Shown one piece after another: positions 1 through 9,755 of a stretch of DNA of 54,543 nt. The DNA comes from Propionibacteriaceae bacterium. Lineage in GTDB: Bacteria; Actinomycetota; Actinomycetes; Propionibacteriales; Propionibacteriaceae. Below the pieces are notes generated by a model. The model was not told the origin of the DNA, made no database searches, and saw nothing but the letters and a program-made list of their open reading frames with translations. Both the position numbers and the translations under genes were made by a program. How positions within the stretch are numbered: the first letter of the stretch is position 1; each line of letters begins with the position of its first letter. The stretch covers positions 1 to 54,543 of the forward strand of contig JAPUEL010000062.1 of NCBI GenBank assembly GCA_027492545.1, read 5' to 3'.

Positions 1-56
1 GCCCAGGACTCCGCCCTTTCACGGCGGCAGCACGGGTTCGAATCCCGTTGGGGATG
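1..56 (+). tRNA. tRNA-Glu(TTC), 5' part outside the window
   Basis: The anticodon arm at 11-27 has stem CCGCC/GGCGG around loop CTTTCAC, so the anticodon is TTC (Glu). The T arm ACGGG-TTCGAAT-CCCGT is at 32-48 and the 3' acceptor strand follows at 49-55, with base 56 as discriminator. The acceptor 5' strand and most of the D arm lie before the window. It is the first of a Glu-Asp-Phe cluster. Confidence 0.85.
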
Positions 57-61
57 CTGCT

Positions 62-83
62 GCGCACTCTCTCGGGAGTGCGC
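62..83 (+). terminator. Hairpin after tRNA-Glu
   Basis: GCGCACTC at 62-69 pairs perfectly with GAGTGCGC at 76-83 around a 6-nt loop, just after tRNA-Glu. There is no T run, so it may be a processing or transcription-pausing hairpin rather than a classical terminator. Confidence 0.45.
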
Positions 84-140
84 GCAAACCGGTGACGACA
101 AGGTGTTTCGCTCGATTTCCCTTCGGGGAAGAAGGCACGC

Positions 141-146
141 TATAGT
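141..146 (+). promoter_or_regulatory. Candidate -10 box for the tRNA-Asp/tRNA-Phe unit
   Basis: TATAGT lies 35 bases before the first base of tRNA-Asp, a suitable place for a stable-RNA promoter with a short 5' leader. No convincing -35 hexamer is visible 16-18 bases upstream. Confidence 0.35.
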
Positions 147-180
147 TACCGGGCTGGCACGGCCAGCAGGTCAAGAAATT

Positions 181-254
181 GGCCCCGTAGCGCAGTTGGT
201 TAGCGCGCCGCCCTGTCACGGCGGAGGTCGCGGGTTCGAGTCCCGTCGGGGTCG
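181..254 (+). tRNA. tRNA-Asp(GTC)
   Basis: Acceptor GGCCCCG (181-187) pairs with CGGGGTC (247-253) and G254 is the discriminator. The anticodon arm CCGCC-CTGTCAC-GGCGG gives GTC (Asp), and the T loop is TTCGAGT. No CCA is encoded. It lies between tRNA-Glu and tRNA-Phe. Confidence 0.95.
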
Positions 255-282
255 CTAGGTCGGCTTAAACGCCCGGCCACCT

Positions 283-356
283 GGCCAGGTAGCTCAGCTG
301 GTAGCAGCGTTCGCCTGAAAAGTGAAAGGTCGCCGGTTCGATCCCGGCCCTGGCCA
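283..356 (+). tRNA. tRNA-Phe(GAA)
   Basis: Acceptor GGCCAGG (283-289) pairs with CCTGGCC (349-355). Anticodon stem TTCGC/GTGAA holds loop CTGAAAA, anticodon GAA. The D arm reads GCTC...GCAGC instead of the usual GCTC...GAGC, leaving three clean D-stem pairs and a D region one base longer than usual. The anticodon stem contains a G-T pair. Otherwise it is a normal cloverleaf. Confidence 0.93.
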
Positions 357-361
357 CCGAT

Positions 362-384
362 ACCCCGCCCCGGCGGGGTTCTTT
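362..384 (+). terminator. Terminator of the tRNA cluster
   Basis: ACCCCGCC and GGCGGGGT form a GC-rich hairpin (about 362-380) followed by TCTTT. It lies 5 bases after tRNA-Phe and just before the converging tlpA-like gene, so it may serve both strands. Confidence 0.7.
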
Positions 385-389
385 CGGTT

Positions 390-944
390 CTAGCCCACAC
401 TGAGCAGCGCGAGGGCCTCATCGATCTCGTCCGGGGATAGCGCACCCTTGCGGATGTCCGCCACCGTCCCGTCGGCGTTGATGAAGTAGTGCGTCGGCAC
501 TGACGAGGCGAGGTAACGCAGCGAGATCTCGCCGATCGGGTCCGGCACGCTCGTGATGCTCAGCCCCATCCGCGCCGCGTAGTCGGTCACCAGCTCGCGG
601 TCCTCGCGCAGGTAGATGGCCACCACGTCGATGCGATCCGACGCCTCCTCCACGTCAGGAAGCTCCGCGCGGCAGATCGAGCACCAGGTGGCCTGGAACA
701 GCAGCCATACGGGTCGGCCGGCATAGTCCTCGAGCGAGACCGGGGCCCCGTCGATGTCCAATGCCCTGAATCCGGGGGCGAGGGCCCCGACGGACGGCCC
801 CTGGAGCGGCACCGCCTGCCCCGTGGAGGCCGCCTCACTGGCCGCCCCACCCTTGATGAGGTAGATACCGCCGACGACCAGCGCGACGAGCACAGCGAGC
901 CCCAGAGTGCCAAGGAGGCGCCCCCGGGCCCGGTTGCTAGGCAT
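390..944 (-). CDS. TlpA/ResA-like thiol-disulfide oxidoreductase
   Basis: A 184-residue membrane-anchored thioredoxin-fold protein that probably reduces apocytochrome c heme-binding cysteines outside the membrane before heme attachment. Residues 11-30 form one N-terminal transmembrane anchor. The redoxin domain from about residue 50 carries active site WCSIC (C88, C91) and a cis-proline at P150 in the VPTHYF segment. It is the last gene of the nrfH-nrfA-TPR-resB-ccsB-tlpA operon and overlaps ccsB by 8 bases, which supports a System II (ResA) role. A generic TlpA function is the alternative; the context makes cytochrome c maturation the better reading. Confidence 0.85.
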   Translation of the reverse strand: MPSNRARGRLLGTLGLAVLVALVVGGIYLIKGGAASEAASTGQAVPLQGPSVGALAPGFRALDIDGAPVSLEDYAGRPVWLLFQATWCSICRAELPDVEEASDRIDVVAIYLREDRELVTDYAARMGLSITSVPDPIGEISLRYLASSVPTHYFINADGTVADIRKGALSPDEIDEALALLSVG

Positions 945-1839
945 AAGAGTGCAGCCCTCCGAAGAAGTGGTTGCCGAAGTAGGCGAACAGGATGGTGAGG
1001 AACCCGATCACGAGAAGCCAGGAGGCCTTGGTGCCTCGCCAGTCCCGCACGACCCGGGCGTGCAGGAACGCGCCGTAGACCAGCCAGGTGACCAGCGCTG
1101 CGGTCTCCTTCGGGTCCCAACCCCAGTAGCGACCCCACGCGGTGCTCGCCCACACCGAGCCCAGCACGATCATGATGGTGAGCAGAGGAAAGGTGATGAC
1201 GGCCGCCCGGTAACCCACATCGTCAAGGACCTCCTGCCGCGGCAGGTGGACGCGGGTGATGTGAGGGTGGAGAAGGTAGAGCACGGCCGCGCCGAAGGAC
1301 ACGCAGGCGGCGCCGTAGGCGATGATCGCGAACCCGACGTGCAGGGTCAGCAGCAGGTTGTTCTGAAGGGCAGGGATCAAGGGCCGGACCCCGGTGTCCA
1401 GGCTCAGCGCGTAGACCAGCATGGCCGCCGCCACGGGCAGCACGACCAGCGACAGCATCCTGATCCGGTAGCGCAACCCGAAGAACAGGTTGACCAACAG
1501 GATCCCCCACGTGAAGGCGACGGCGAATTCGTGCTGGTTCGCGAACGGCCCGTGCCCGGTGAGGCTCATCCGGATCGCCATGTAGGCCGTCAGCAGCAGC
1601 AGCGCGATCACCTGGAACGCCGTGGCGTACCACCCCAGACTGGTGCCCCGTCCGGCCTGCACGGGCGCCTCGGACTGCGCGGGAGCCAACGCGGCACCAC
1701 CCACACTGACCTTCGCGCGCACGCTGACCGTCGCAACGGGATTCCTGCGGCGCGAGGTGACCAGCGCGATGCCGCTGACCAGGCCCAGCAGGACGAAGAC
1801 CGCGGCGGCGGTGACCAGATATTCAGCGAACTCGAGCAT
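937..1839 (-). CDS. ccsB: Cytochrome c biogenesis protein CcsB/ResC (heme handling)
   Basis: A 300-residue polytopic membrane protein of the CcmF/CcsA/CcsB family, which presents heme to apocytochrome c in System II maturation. The tryptophan-rich heme-handling motif WGWDPKE is at 239-245, and conserved histidines sit at H167 and in the C-terminal GNHFFGGLHSY segment (H291, H297). The start at 1839 is chosen because AAGGAG lies 8 bases upstream; a longer frame to 1899 would extend further into resB. It overlaps the end of resB by 17 bases and the start of tlpA by 8, so translation is probably coupled. Confidence 0.93.
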   Translation of the reverse strand: MLEFAEYLVTAAAVFVLLGLVSGIALVTSRRRNPVATVSVRAKVSVGGAALAPAQSEAPVQAGRGTSLGWYATAFQVIALLLLTAYMAIRMSLTGHGPFANQHEFAVAFTWGILLVNLFFGLRYRIRMLSLVVLPVAAAMLVYALSLDTGVRPLIPALQNNLLLTLHVGFAIIAYGAACVSFGAAVLYLLHPHITRVHLPRQEVLDDVGYRAAVITFPLLTIMIVLGSVWASTAWGRYWGWDPKETAALVTWLVYGAFLHARVVRDWRGTKASWLLVIGFLTILFAYFGNHFFGGLHSYA

Positions 1840-3226
1840 CAACAGGCTCCTTCTCAGCACCGTCCGGGGCGGTCGCGTCGATCTGCTCCACGAGGGCACG
1901 GAAGTGCCGCTCGAAGGTGGTGTCCAACTTCTCGGCGGAGGCGATGCGCAGCATCGTGTGATCCCCCTCCGGCACGGCGCGCACCCAGAGGCGGCGGTGG
2001 CGCAGCGTGAAGGTCATCGTCATGCCGATCACCAGCAGGGCCGAGCCCACCCACATCCACATCGCCCCCGGGTCCTGGCGGGCGATGATGCCGGTGTAGC
2101 GCTGCTCCCGCTCGAAGGTGAGCTGCAGCCCGTCCCCGGAAGCGGTCTCCCCCTGCTCCACGGGCAACACGTCGATCTTCTCGCCGCTGGCCACGTCGTA
2201 GAGCTCGAAGACGGCGCTCCCCGCGGTGATGGCCGCGTCGACCGCACCGGAGGCGGGCGTGACGACCAGTACCTCGGTGCCGGCGCCCTCCGGGGTGACC
2301 TTGCCGATGGCGTAGCGCCCGTCGTTGCTCTGCCACTTCAACGGGACCGATCCCTCGAACAGGGTGGCGCCGGCATCGTCGGCGATGCGGATGCGGGCCG
2401 CGATCCCGAAGGAGGCCTGGTGAAGCGCGGTGCCCTCCACCACCAGCGGCGAGTTGACCCGGACGTCGCGGGCATCAAGCACGGCACCGTCGCGGGTGAC
2501 GACGAGGTGGCTCACGTAGTCCGTGGGGCGGCCGGCATCGTCGTAGGAGTCCTTGAAGGACTGGGCGGTGACCGTGAGACCGGTGCCGTGGCCCACCTCG
2601 ACGCTCTCGCCGACGGCGATGTCGAGGTTCTGCTCGAAGCCGGTGAACGCGGACACCCCGAAGGCCGCCAGGATGACCACCATGGCGGCATGGGCGATGG
2701 CCGTGCCGAAGGGGCCCCACCTGAACCGGTCGGCGTAGAGGCCGACGGCGGGGGCGGCGAGCCGTTCATCCGCAAGGAAGCGGTAGCGCTGGCCACCCAG
2801 CACGGAGCGCACGTGGCCGTCCGCCTCCTGCGGACTCAGCGGCAGCGTCATCTCGGCCCGGTACTGGGCATGGTCGAAGAACTTTTCAGTCACATGGGTA
2901 CGGGGACGGGTGGCGCGCTCCCAGAGTTGCGGAAGCCGGTGGACGGTGCAGGCGATGATCGACATCGCCAGCAGGGCCGTCACTGCGAGGAACAGCGGGG
3001 AGGTCCAGAGCCCGAACAGGCCGAGGAACTCGAGGACGGACGTCCATCCGCCGTAGCGGGGCCGCACGGACTCCAGCCAGTCTGCTCTGGCGAGGGTGTC
3101 CAGCCCCGAGGGGGCCTGGACGATCAGGGTGCCCAGCAACGACAGCACGGCCATCGCCAGGATGACCAGAACCCCCAGCAGCTTCGAACGCAGAACCCGG
3201 TAGATCCAGCTGAACAGCTCGCGCAC
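1823..3226 (-). CDS. resB: Cytochrome c biogenesis protein ResB
   Basis: A 467-residue ResB-like protein, partner of CcsB/ResC in the System II cytochrome c synthetase. N-terminal transmembrane segments are near residues 15-40 and 68-95, another is near 180-200, a large extracytoplasmic domain follows, and a last helix is near 400. The GTG start at 3226 is preceded by GAGGGG and lies 6 bases after the stop of the TPR gene. The operon position directly before ccsB matches the family. Its likely clients here are NrfH and NrfA, which need nine hemes attached per NrfH-NrfA pair. Confidence 0.92.
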   Translation of the reverse strand: MRELFSWIYRVLRSKLLGVLVILAMAVLSLLGTLIVQAPSGLDTLARADWLESVRPRYGGWTSVLEFLGLFGLWTSPLFLAVTALLAMSIIACTVHRLPQLWERATRPRTHVTEKFFDHAQYRAEMTLPLSPQEADGHVRSVLGGQRYRFLADERLAAPAVGLYADRFRWGPFGTAIAHAAMVVILAAFGVSAFTGFEQNLDIAVGESVEVGHGTGLTVTAQSFKDSYDDAGRPTDYVSHLVVTRDGAVLDARDVRVNSPLVVEGTALHQASFGIAARIRIADDAGATLFEGSVPLKWQSNDGRYAIGKVTPEGAGTEVLVVTPASGAVDAAITAGSAVFELYDVASGEKIDVLPVEQGETASGDGLQLTFEREQRYTGIIARQDPGAMWMWVGSALLVIGMTMTFTLRHRRLWVRAVPEGDHTMLRIASAEKLDTTFERHFRALVEQIDATAPDGAEKEPVDARVR

Positions 3227-3232
3227 GGCCCC

Positions 3233-4033
3233 TCACTCCTCGCTGGACGGGGACGGGGAGGCCACTGAGGCGGCCAACGCATCCAGGTGGGAGCGCACGG
3301 TGGCCGCCAGGTCCGAATCCGGCGCCACGTCGAGCACCCTCTGCCAATCGGCCTGAGCCGCCTCGGCGTTGGGCGGATCCTCCGACAGGTGGACGAAACC
3401 CAGGTTGAACCAGGCCTGCGGATTGCTGGGGTCCACCTCTGTCACCGTCGTCCAGAGCTGCTCCGCCCGCTTCACATCACCGTCGTTGAAGGTGAGCACG
3501 CCGAGTTCGAGGTTGGCTGCGACATCCTCCGGCCTGTCCGCCAGCGTGGCCTCCAGCTCGGCCCTGCGGGCCACGCTGTCGGTGGCCGACGCCTGGGTTG
3601 CCTCCGTGGTCGCGGGAGCCGCGGTGTCCGCGGGGAGACCCAGCCGGAACACCCCGTAGACCACCGCCGCAACCAGCAGCACGCCCAGCAATGGCATGAG
3701 AAACCCGGACTTTCTGGGCACCGACGTGACCAGGGCCGCTGGCTTGTCCGCCGGCGTGTGGACGACGGGGCGACGGCGGGGCTCGTCGTCGTGCTCCCCC
3801 AGCTCGGCCAAGGCGAGGTCTGCCGCGTCGTGGACCCCGGTGGGCGTGATCGACGGGGGTTCCGGCTGCGCTGACGAGGCGAGCGCTCGTGCCTCGTCCG
3901 AGCGGGCGTCGGCCCAGTCCCGCAGCGGCCCAGGGGCCGTGGCGAGAAAGTCCAGCAGGAGTTGGGTGTGCGCGTCCGCGGGGCCCTCGACCGTGTCGGG
4001 GGCCCCGGGCCGCGCGCTGGTGTCAGGCTCCAC
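3233..4033 (-). CDS. Membrane-anchored TPR protein (cytochrome maturation partner)
   Basis: A 266-residue protein with a cytoplasmic N-terminal part of about 108 residues, a transmembrane helix at 109-131, then an outward-facing domain with tetratricopeptide-like repeats (about 155-250, including NPQAWFNLGFVHL). The GTG start at 4033 has GAGGAAC upstream and overlaps the nrfA stop by 11 bases. TPR proteins such as NrfG and CcmH/CycH hold apocytochrome for heme ligation. The gene sits between nrfA and resB, so by analogy it may deliver NrfA to the ligase. That role is inferred from position and architecture only. The charged N-terminal domain is not one I recognise. Confidence 0.7.
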   Translation of the reverse strand: MEPDTSARPGAPDTVEGPADAHTQLLLDFLATAPGPLRDWADARSDEARALASSAQPEPPSITPTGVHDAADLALAELGEHDDEPRRRPVVHTPADKPAALVTSVPRKSGFLMPLLGVLLVAAVVYGVFRLGLPADTAAPATTEATQASATDSVARRAELEATLADRPEDVAANLELGVLTFNDGDVKRAEQLWTTVTEVDPSNPQAWFNLGFVHLSEDPPNAEAAQADWQRVLDVAPDSDLAATVRSHLDALAASVASPSPSSEE

Positions 4034-5498
4034 GTTCCTCGGACTTCTTCTCGTTCTCCGCGCTGATGTCGGAGGGCTCCAGAGTGGTGACGTCGACTCC
4101 GCTGAGGACCAGCTGACCCTTGCGCGACGCGTCGAGCGAATCCGCGAGGATCCGCTGGATGTAGGCCGGCGCGTGGAACCCGTAGGAGTTCTCGGAGTAC
4201 ACGTAATCCAGGTAGAAGCTCGCCTTGTTCTGGAACTCGCGTGCCTGCTCGATCGCCTCCGCCGGGGTGCCGTCCGTCTGCGCCGTCTCCAGTGCCCGGA
4301 TCAGCGCCACGAGCGAGTCGAAGGCCACGTCGCGCGTGCCGATGAACTGGTCCTGGATGCCAACCACGCGCTGGGTCATCTCCTCCTCGCTGGTGTGGTG
4401 GCACGTCATGCAGGAGGAGTTGACCGCGAGCAGCGGCGACTGGATGTGGTGGCTGGTGACCTTGCGGGCGCCTTCTGCCTCGTAGGGCATGTGGCAGTCG
4501 GCGCAGCTCACGCCGTTGGCCGCGTGCACCGAGTTGGACCAGAAGATGTCGAACTCCGGGTGCTGGGCCTTGACCACCTGTGCGCCCGTGGTGGCGTGCT
4601 CGAAGTCCTTGTGGCCGTCCTCCAGGTAGTACTCCCAGATCTGGTCGATGTCCAGGCCCTTGGTCCACGGGAAGACGAGTTCCTTGGTGTCCTTCTCGAA
4701 GTAGTACTCCACATGGCACTGGCCGCACACGAAGCTGCGCATCTCCTGCCTGGTGGCGTCGCGGTTGACGTCGTAGTCCTCCACGCCCTCGCTGGCCTTG
4801 AGCGCCGCGATGCCGCGCTCGAACGCCGGGCGGGTGATCCGCAGCTCCATGGTCTCGGGGTCGTGGCAGTCGATGCACGCCACCGGGTGCTCCACCAGCT
4901 TGGTCACGTCGGTGTAGGCCATCTGGTTCATGGCCTCGAATCCCGCGTCCCGGTCACCGTCGCCGAGCTCGTTCATCAGTGCGACGGTGGACGCGTGACA
5001 GTTGAGGCACGTCCCGGGCTGGTTGAATTCGGTGACCCGGAGCGTGTAGCGCTGATCCTCCAGCATGTATGCGTGTCCACGGGCGTGCCGGTAGTCGACG
5101 GAGAACGGGTAGCCCGCCCACATGTCCTTGAGGCGCGGGTCCTCCTCCAGCCGGCTGGTGGAGATCACAGTCCTGGGGTCCGTGGCTGTGGGCGTGCGCT
5201 CCTCTGCCACAGAGCCCGCGTGCGTGGTGGCCACCATCTCCTGGGTCCGCAGGAAGGACTGGTACTGGGCCGGGAAGTTCTGACCCCACACCGCGGGATC
5301 CACCACGGTGTCGTCCACCTCAACCACCTTGGTGAAGGAGTCGCTGGCTTCCCCCATGCGTTCGATGACGTTGGCCAGCAGCGCGGTGATGCCCGCCGTG
5401 ACCACCGCGGTGATCGCGATCGCGGCAACGAGGATGCCGATGCGACGGTTGCGCTTCTTCCTCTCCGGCGTGGTCCGGGGTTGTTCGGTGGTAGTCAT
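4023..5498 (-). CDS. nrfA: Ammonia-forming cytochrome c nitrite reductase NrfA, CXXCH type
   Basis: A 491-residue pentaheme reductase that converts nitrite to ammonium with six electrons from NrfH at the outer face of the membrane. Residues 20-45 form a signal anchor. Five heme motifs are visible: C164LNCH, C208IDCH, C258GQCH, C332ADCH and C363MTCH. The first is the active-site heme, where most NrfA have CXXCK; here His168 replaces the lysine ligand. Active-site residues match E. coli NrfA: R140 (in RGHAYM), Y265 (in CGQCHVEYY) and H325 (in SVHAANG), plus the AQHPE segment. The start at 5498 is chosen for AGGTGAGG upstream and the signal anchor; an in-frame extension to 5612 would run into nrfH. 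It starts 5 bases after nrfH ends. Confidence 0.95.
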   Translation of the reverse strand: MTTTEQPRTTPERKKRNRRIGILVAAIAITAVVTAGITALLANVIERMGEASDSFTKVVEVDDTVVDPAVWGQNFPAQYQSFLRTQEMVATTHAGSVAEERTPTATDPRTVISTSRLEEDPRLKDMWAGYPFSVDYRHARGHAYMLEDQRYTLRVTEFNQPGTCLNCHASTVALMNELGDGDRDAGFEAMNQMAYTDVTKLVEHPVACIDCHDPETMELRITRPAFERGIAALKASEGVEDYDVNRDATRQEMRSFVCGQCHVEYYFEKDTKELVFPWTKGLDIDQIWEYYLEDGHKDFEHATTGAQVVKAQHPEFDIFWSNSVHAANGVSCADCHMPYEAEGARKVTSHHIQSPLLAVNSSCMTCHHTSEEEMTQRVVGIQDQFIGTRDVAFDSLVALIRALETAQTDGTPAEAIEQAREFQNKASFYLDYVYSENSYGFHAPAYIQRILADSLDASRKGQLVLSGVDVTTLEPSDISAENEKKSEERGA

Positions 5499-5503
5499 CT
5501 GCC

Positions 5504-5989
5504 TCACCTGCTCCTGTGCCCGACGTTGACATGGCAGCGGGTGCAGTTGACCTGCGCGCTGCCGGCGGTCATGCGCATATCGCTCGTGAACTCCGCGTGA
5601 CAGTAGAGGCACGCCTCGTTGGTGACGGCCCGGTTGGAGTCACGGATCTCGATGTTCTCGGGATACCAGCCGGTGGTGAATTTCAGCCCGTGCCAGAACC
5701 CGTTGTCAGCCTTGACGAGGTACTTGTTGAGGAGATTGTCGTGGGGTGCGTGACAGTCGTTGCAGGTGGCCACGTTCGAGTGGCTCCCGGCCATCCACGC
5801 GTCGTACTGGCGCTCCATCACATGACAGTTGACGCAGGACGCCGGGTCATTTCCCAGGTAGGAGATCCCCCGGGCGTAGACGAAGGTGAACAACCCCACA
5901 CCGATGAGTGAGCCCACGACGAAGACGGCCGCTGCGATGAGCAGCCGGGGCCTGGTCAGCCAGGCACGTACTCCGTTGGGTGCAGTCAT
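5504..5989 (-). CDS. nrfH: NrfH, tetraheme quinol dehydrogenase of nitrite reductase
   Basis: A 161-residue NapC/NrfH-family protein that oxidises menaquinol and passes electrons to NrfA. One transmembrane helix lies at about 17-39, followed by four heme motifs: C52VNCH, C76NDCH, C127LYCH and C149TRCH. M58 after the first motif corresponds to the methionine found at heme 1 in NrfH. AGGAG 8 bases upstream supports the start at 5989 over an ATG at 6013. First gene of the operon, so the promoter should lie in 5990-6079. Confidence 0.94.
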   Translation of the reverse strand: MTAPNGVRAWLTRPRLLIAAAVFVVGSLIGVGLFTFVYARGISYLGNDPASCVNCHVMERQYDAWMAGSHSNVATCNDCHAPHDNLLNKYLVKADNGFWHGLKFTTGWYPENIEIRDSNRAVTNEACLYCHAEFTSDMRMTAGSAQVNCTRCHVNVGHRSR

Positions 5990-6008
5990 GACACGTCTCC
6001 TACGACGC

Positions 6009-6014
6009 ATCATA
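6009..6014 (-). promoter_or_regulatory. Candidate -10 box for the nrf operon
   Basis: On the minus strand this reads TATGAT, 19 bases before the nrfH start. No consensus -35 is present at the expected distance; an inverted repeat occupies 6015-6033 instead, which would suit an activator-dependent promoter. Confidence 0.35.
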
Positions 6015-6033
6015 GTGCTACATGCCGTAGTAC
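6015..6033. promoter_or_regulatory. Inverted repeat upstream of nrfH, candidate operator
   Basis: GTGCTAC-ATGCC-GTAGTAC: arms of 7 bases match at 6 positions, with a 5-base spacer. It directly abuts the proposed TATGAT box. The same stretch read on the minus strand contains CATGTA twice with a 12-base period. No known FNR or NarL consensus is matched. Confidence 0.4.
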
Positions 6034-6079
6034 ATGCGGGTTGGGGGCCATTTCATCAGCCGGTACGCGCCTCAGGAAG

Positions 6080-7027
6080 TCAGCCCGCGTAGCAGCGCAG
6101 GAACCGGGCGAACTCCTCGAAGACCTTGACCCGCACGTCCTCCCGCGACAACACCAGATCGTGCAGGGCGTCGGCGATGCGCACGATCACGACGAGCGGC
6201 CCGAGCTTGGGCGCCCGTGCGGCGATCCGATCGACGTCGAGGACGATGTCCGCCAGCCTCAAGGCCTCGTCCCAGGTGCGCCGGAAATCACTGCGGGTCG
6301 AGACGGCCACGAGGACGGGACAGTCGATGGACAGGCCGAGGGCGACCCGGGCGTGGCCCTCGAGGATGGCGGCCATCCACCCCACCCGGATGAGGAAGGC
6401 TGGGTCGCCCTTGAGGTTGTGGTTGTACTCCCACTCCCCTCCCTCGGCCTTGGCGATGCAACGGCGGTAGAAGCCGGTGTCCAGCTGCGGGAGGGCGGTG
6501 GTGGCCACCACGGCGCGGGCGGCGCTGAGCACCGGCTGGGTGGCGGGGCGCAACACGGAGTTGCCCTGCAGTTCCAGCCAGGGTGCATTGAGGATCAACG
6601 CGGCGAAGACACCTGGGCGCTCGTGGGCCCACAGGGAGGCGACGAGGCCCCCCGTCGAGTGCCCCATGAGCACGATGTGGTCGTGGCCCTCGTCGACGAG
6701 GGTGGCGAGCGCCTGGTCCAGCTCCTGGAAGTAGTCAGTGAGGTGGACGATGTAGCCCGCGAGCTGCTTGTCGCGCAGGGAGCGGCCGTAGCGGCGCAGG
6801 TCTATGGCGTAGAAGTCGTAGCCCTGGGCCGCCATCTCGTCGGCGAGGTGCGCCTGGAAGAAGTAGTCGTTCCAGCCGTGGATGTAGAGGACGGCCCGAG
6901 TGCCGGTCGGCGGGTTGCGCCGGACGAGGGTGGCCACCAGGCTGCCCTCCGGCTCCAGGGCATAGACGGGCGCATCCGGGAGAGGGATGACAAGCTGCTC
7001 GTAGCCTGGCAGTTCGGCGTCGGGCAC
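6080..7027 (-). CDS. Alpha/beta hydrolase (monoglyceride lipase/lysophospholipase-like)
   Basis: A 315-residue cytosolic serine hydrolase of the alpha/beta fold, Hydrolase_4/S33 type. The oxyanion segment YIHGWNDYFF is near residues 48-57, the nucleophile elbow GHSTGG is near 121-126, and a late histidine in DALHDLV near 290 would complete the triad. The GTG start at 7027 begins MPDAELPGYEQL; no clear ribosome site is seen, so an internal start is possible. The gene follows the DUF3073 gene by 16 bases on the same strand. The substrate cannot be told from sequence; an acyl ester is likely. Confidence 0.8.
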   Translation of the reverse strand: MPDAELPGYEQLVIPLPDAPVYALEPEGSLVATLVRRNPPTGTRAVLYIHGWNDYFFQAHLADEMAAQGYDFYAIDLRRYGRSLRDKQLAGYIVHLTDYFQELDQALATLVDEGHDHIVLMGHSTGGLVASLWAHERPGVFAALILNAPWLELQGNSVLRPATQPVLSAARAVVATTALPQLDTGFYRRCIAKAEGGEWEYNHNLKGDPAFLIRVGWMAAILEGHARVALGLSIDCPVLVAVSTRSDFRRTWDEALRLADIVLDVDRIAARAPKLGPLVVIVRIADALHDLVLSREDVRVKVFEEFARFLRCYAG

Positions 7028-7043
7028 CCACGAGTGCCCGGCC

Positions 7044-7253
7044 TCAGGAAGTGCGGCGCTCGTACTCGTCGTTGTAGTCGTCGTCGTCGCCCGTCGTCTC
7101 TGCGTAGGCTTCAGGGATGTCGTTGGTGGTCTCGTCGACGATCGCGCCGCCCCGGAGCTCGCGCTCCAGAGACGAAAAATCGGTGTCCACCGCGCGATAC
7201 TTCAGATCGCGGGCCACCTTGGTCTGCTTCGCCTTTGCACGGCCGCGCCCCAT
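7044..7253 (-). CDS. DUF3073 family small protein
   Basis: A 69-residue protein beginning MGRGRAKAKQTKVARDLKY, the hallmark of the actinobacterial DUF3073 family, with a basic N-terminus and a very acidic C-terminus (GDDDDYNDEYERR). The start at 7253 was chosen for that motif and for the purine-rich AAGGGGG upstream; the open frame continues to 7442 but the extension is not family-like. Function is unknown. The basic start suggests nucleic-acid contact, which is only a guess. It is divergent from icd. Confidence 0.85.
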   Translation of the reverse strand: MGRGRAKAKQTKVARDLKYRAVDTDFSSLERELRGGAIVDETTNDIPEAYAETTGDDDDYNDEYERRTS

Positions 7254-9661
<2,408 letters not shown>

Positions 9662-9677
9662 CCGAGGAACACCCAAA

Positions 9678-9716
9678 GCCGATGAGGCGCCACCCACCAG
9701 GTGGCGCCTCATCGGC
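9678..9716. terminator. Strong bidirectional terminator hairpin, icd/MFS
   Basis: A perfect 17-bp stem: left arm 9678-9694 (starts GCCGATGAGGCG), loop 9695-9699, right arm 9700-9716. It lies between the converging icd and MFS genes and probably stops transcription from both sides. Confidence 0.85.
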
Positions 9717-9755
9717 GTTCAGGGGCAGACAACTCGGGCGTGCGTCCATCCAGGG

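Noticed and set aside
937..1899. A start of ccsB at 1899
   Set aside because: The in-frame extension lacks family similarity and a ribosome site; 1839 has AAGGAG at good spacing.
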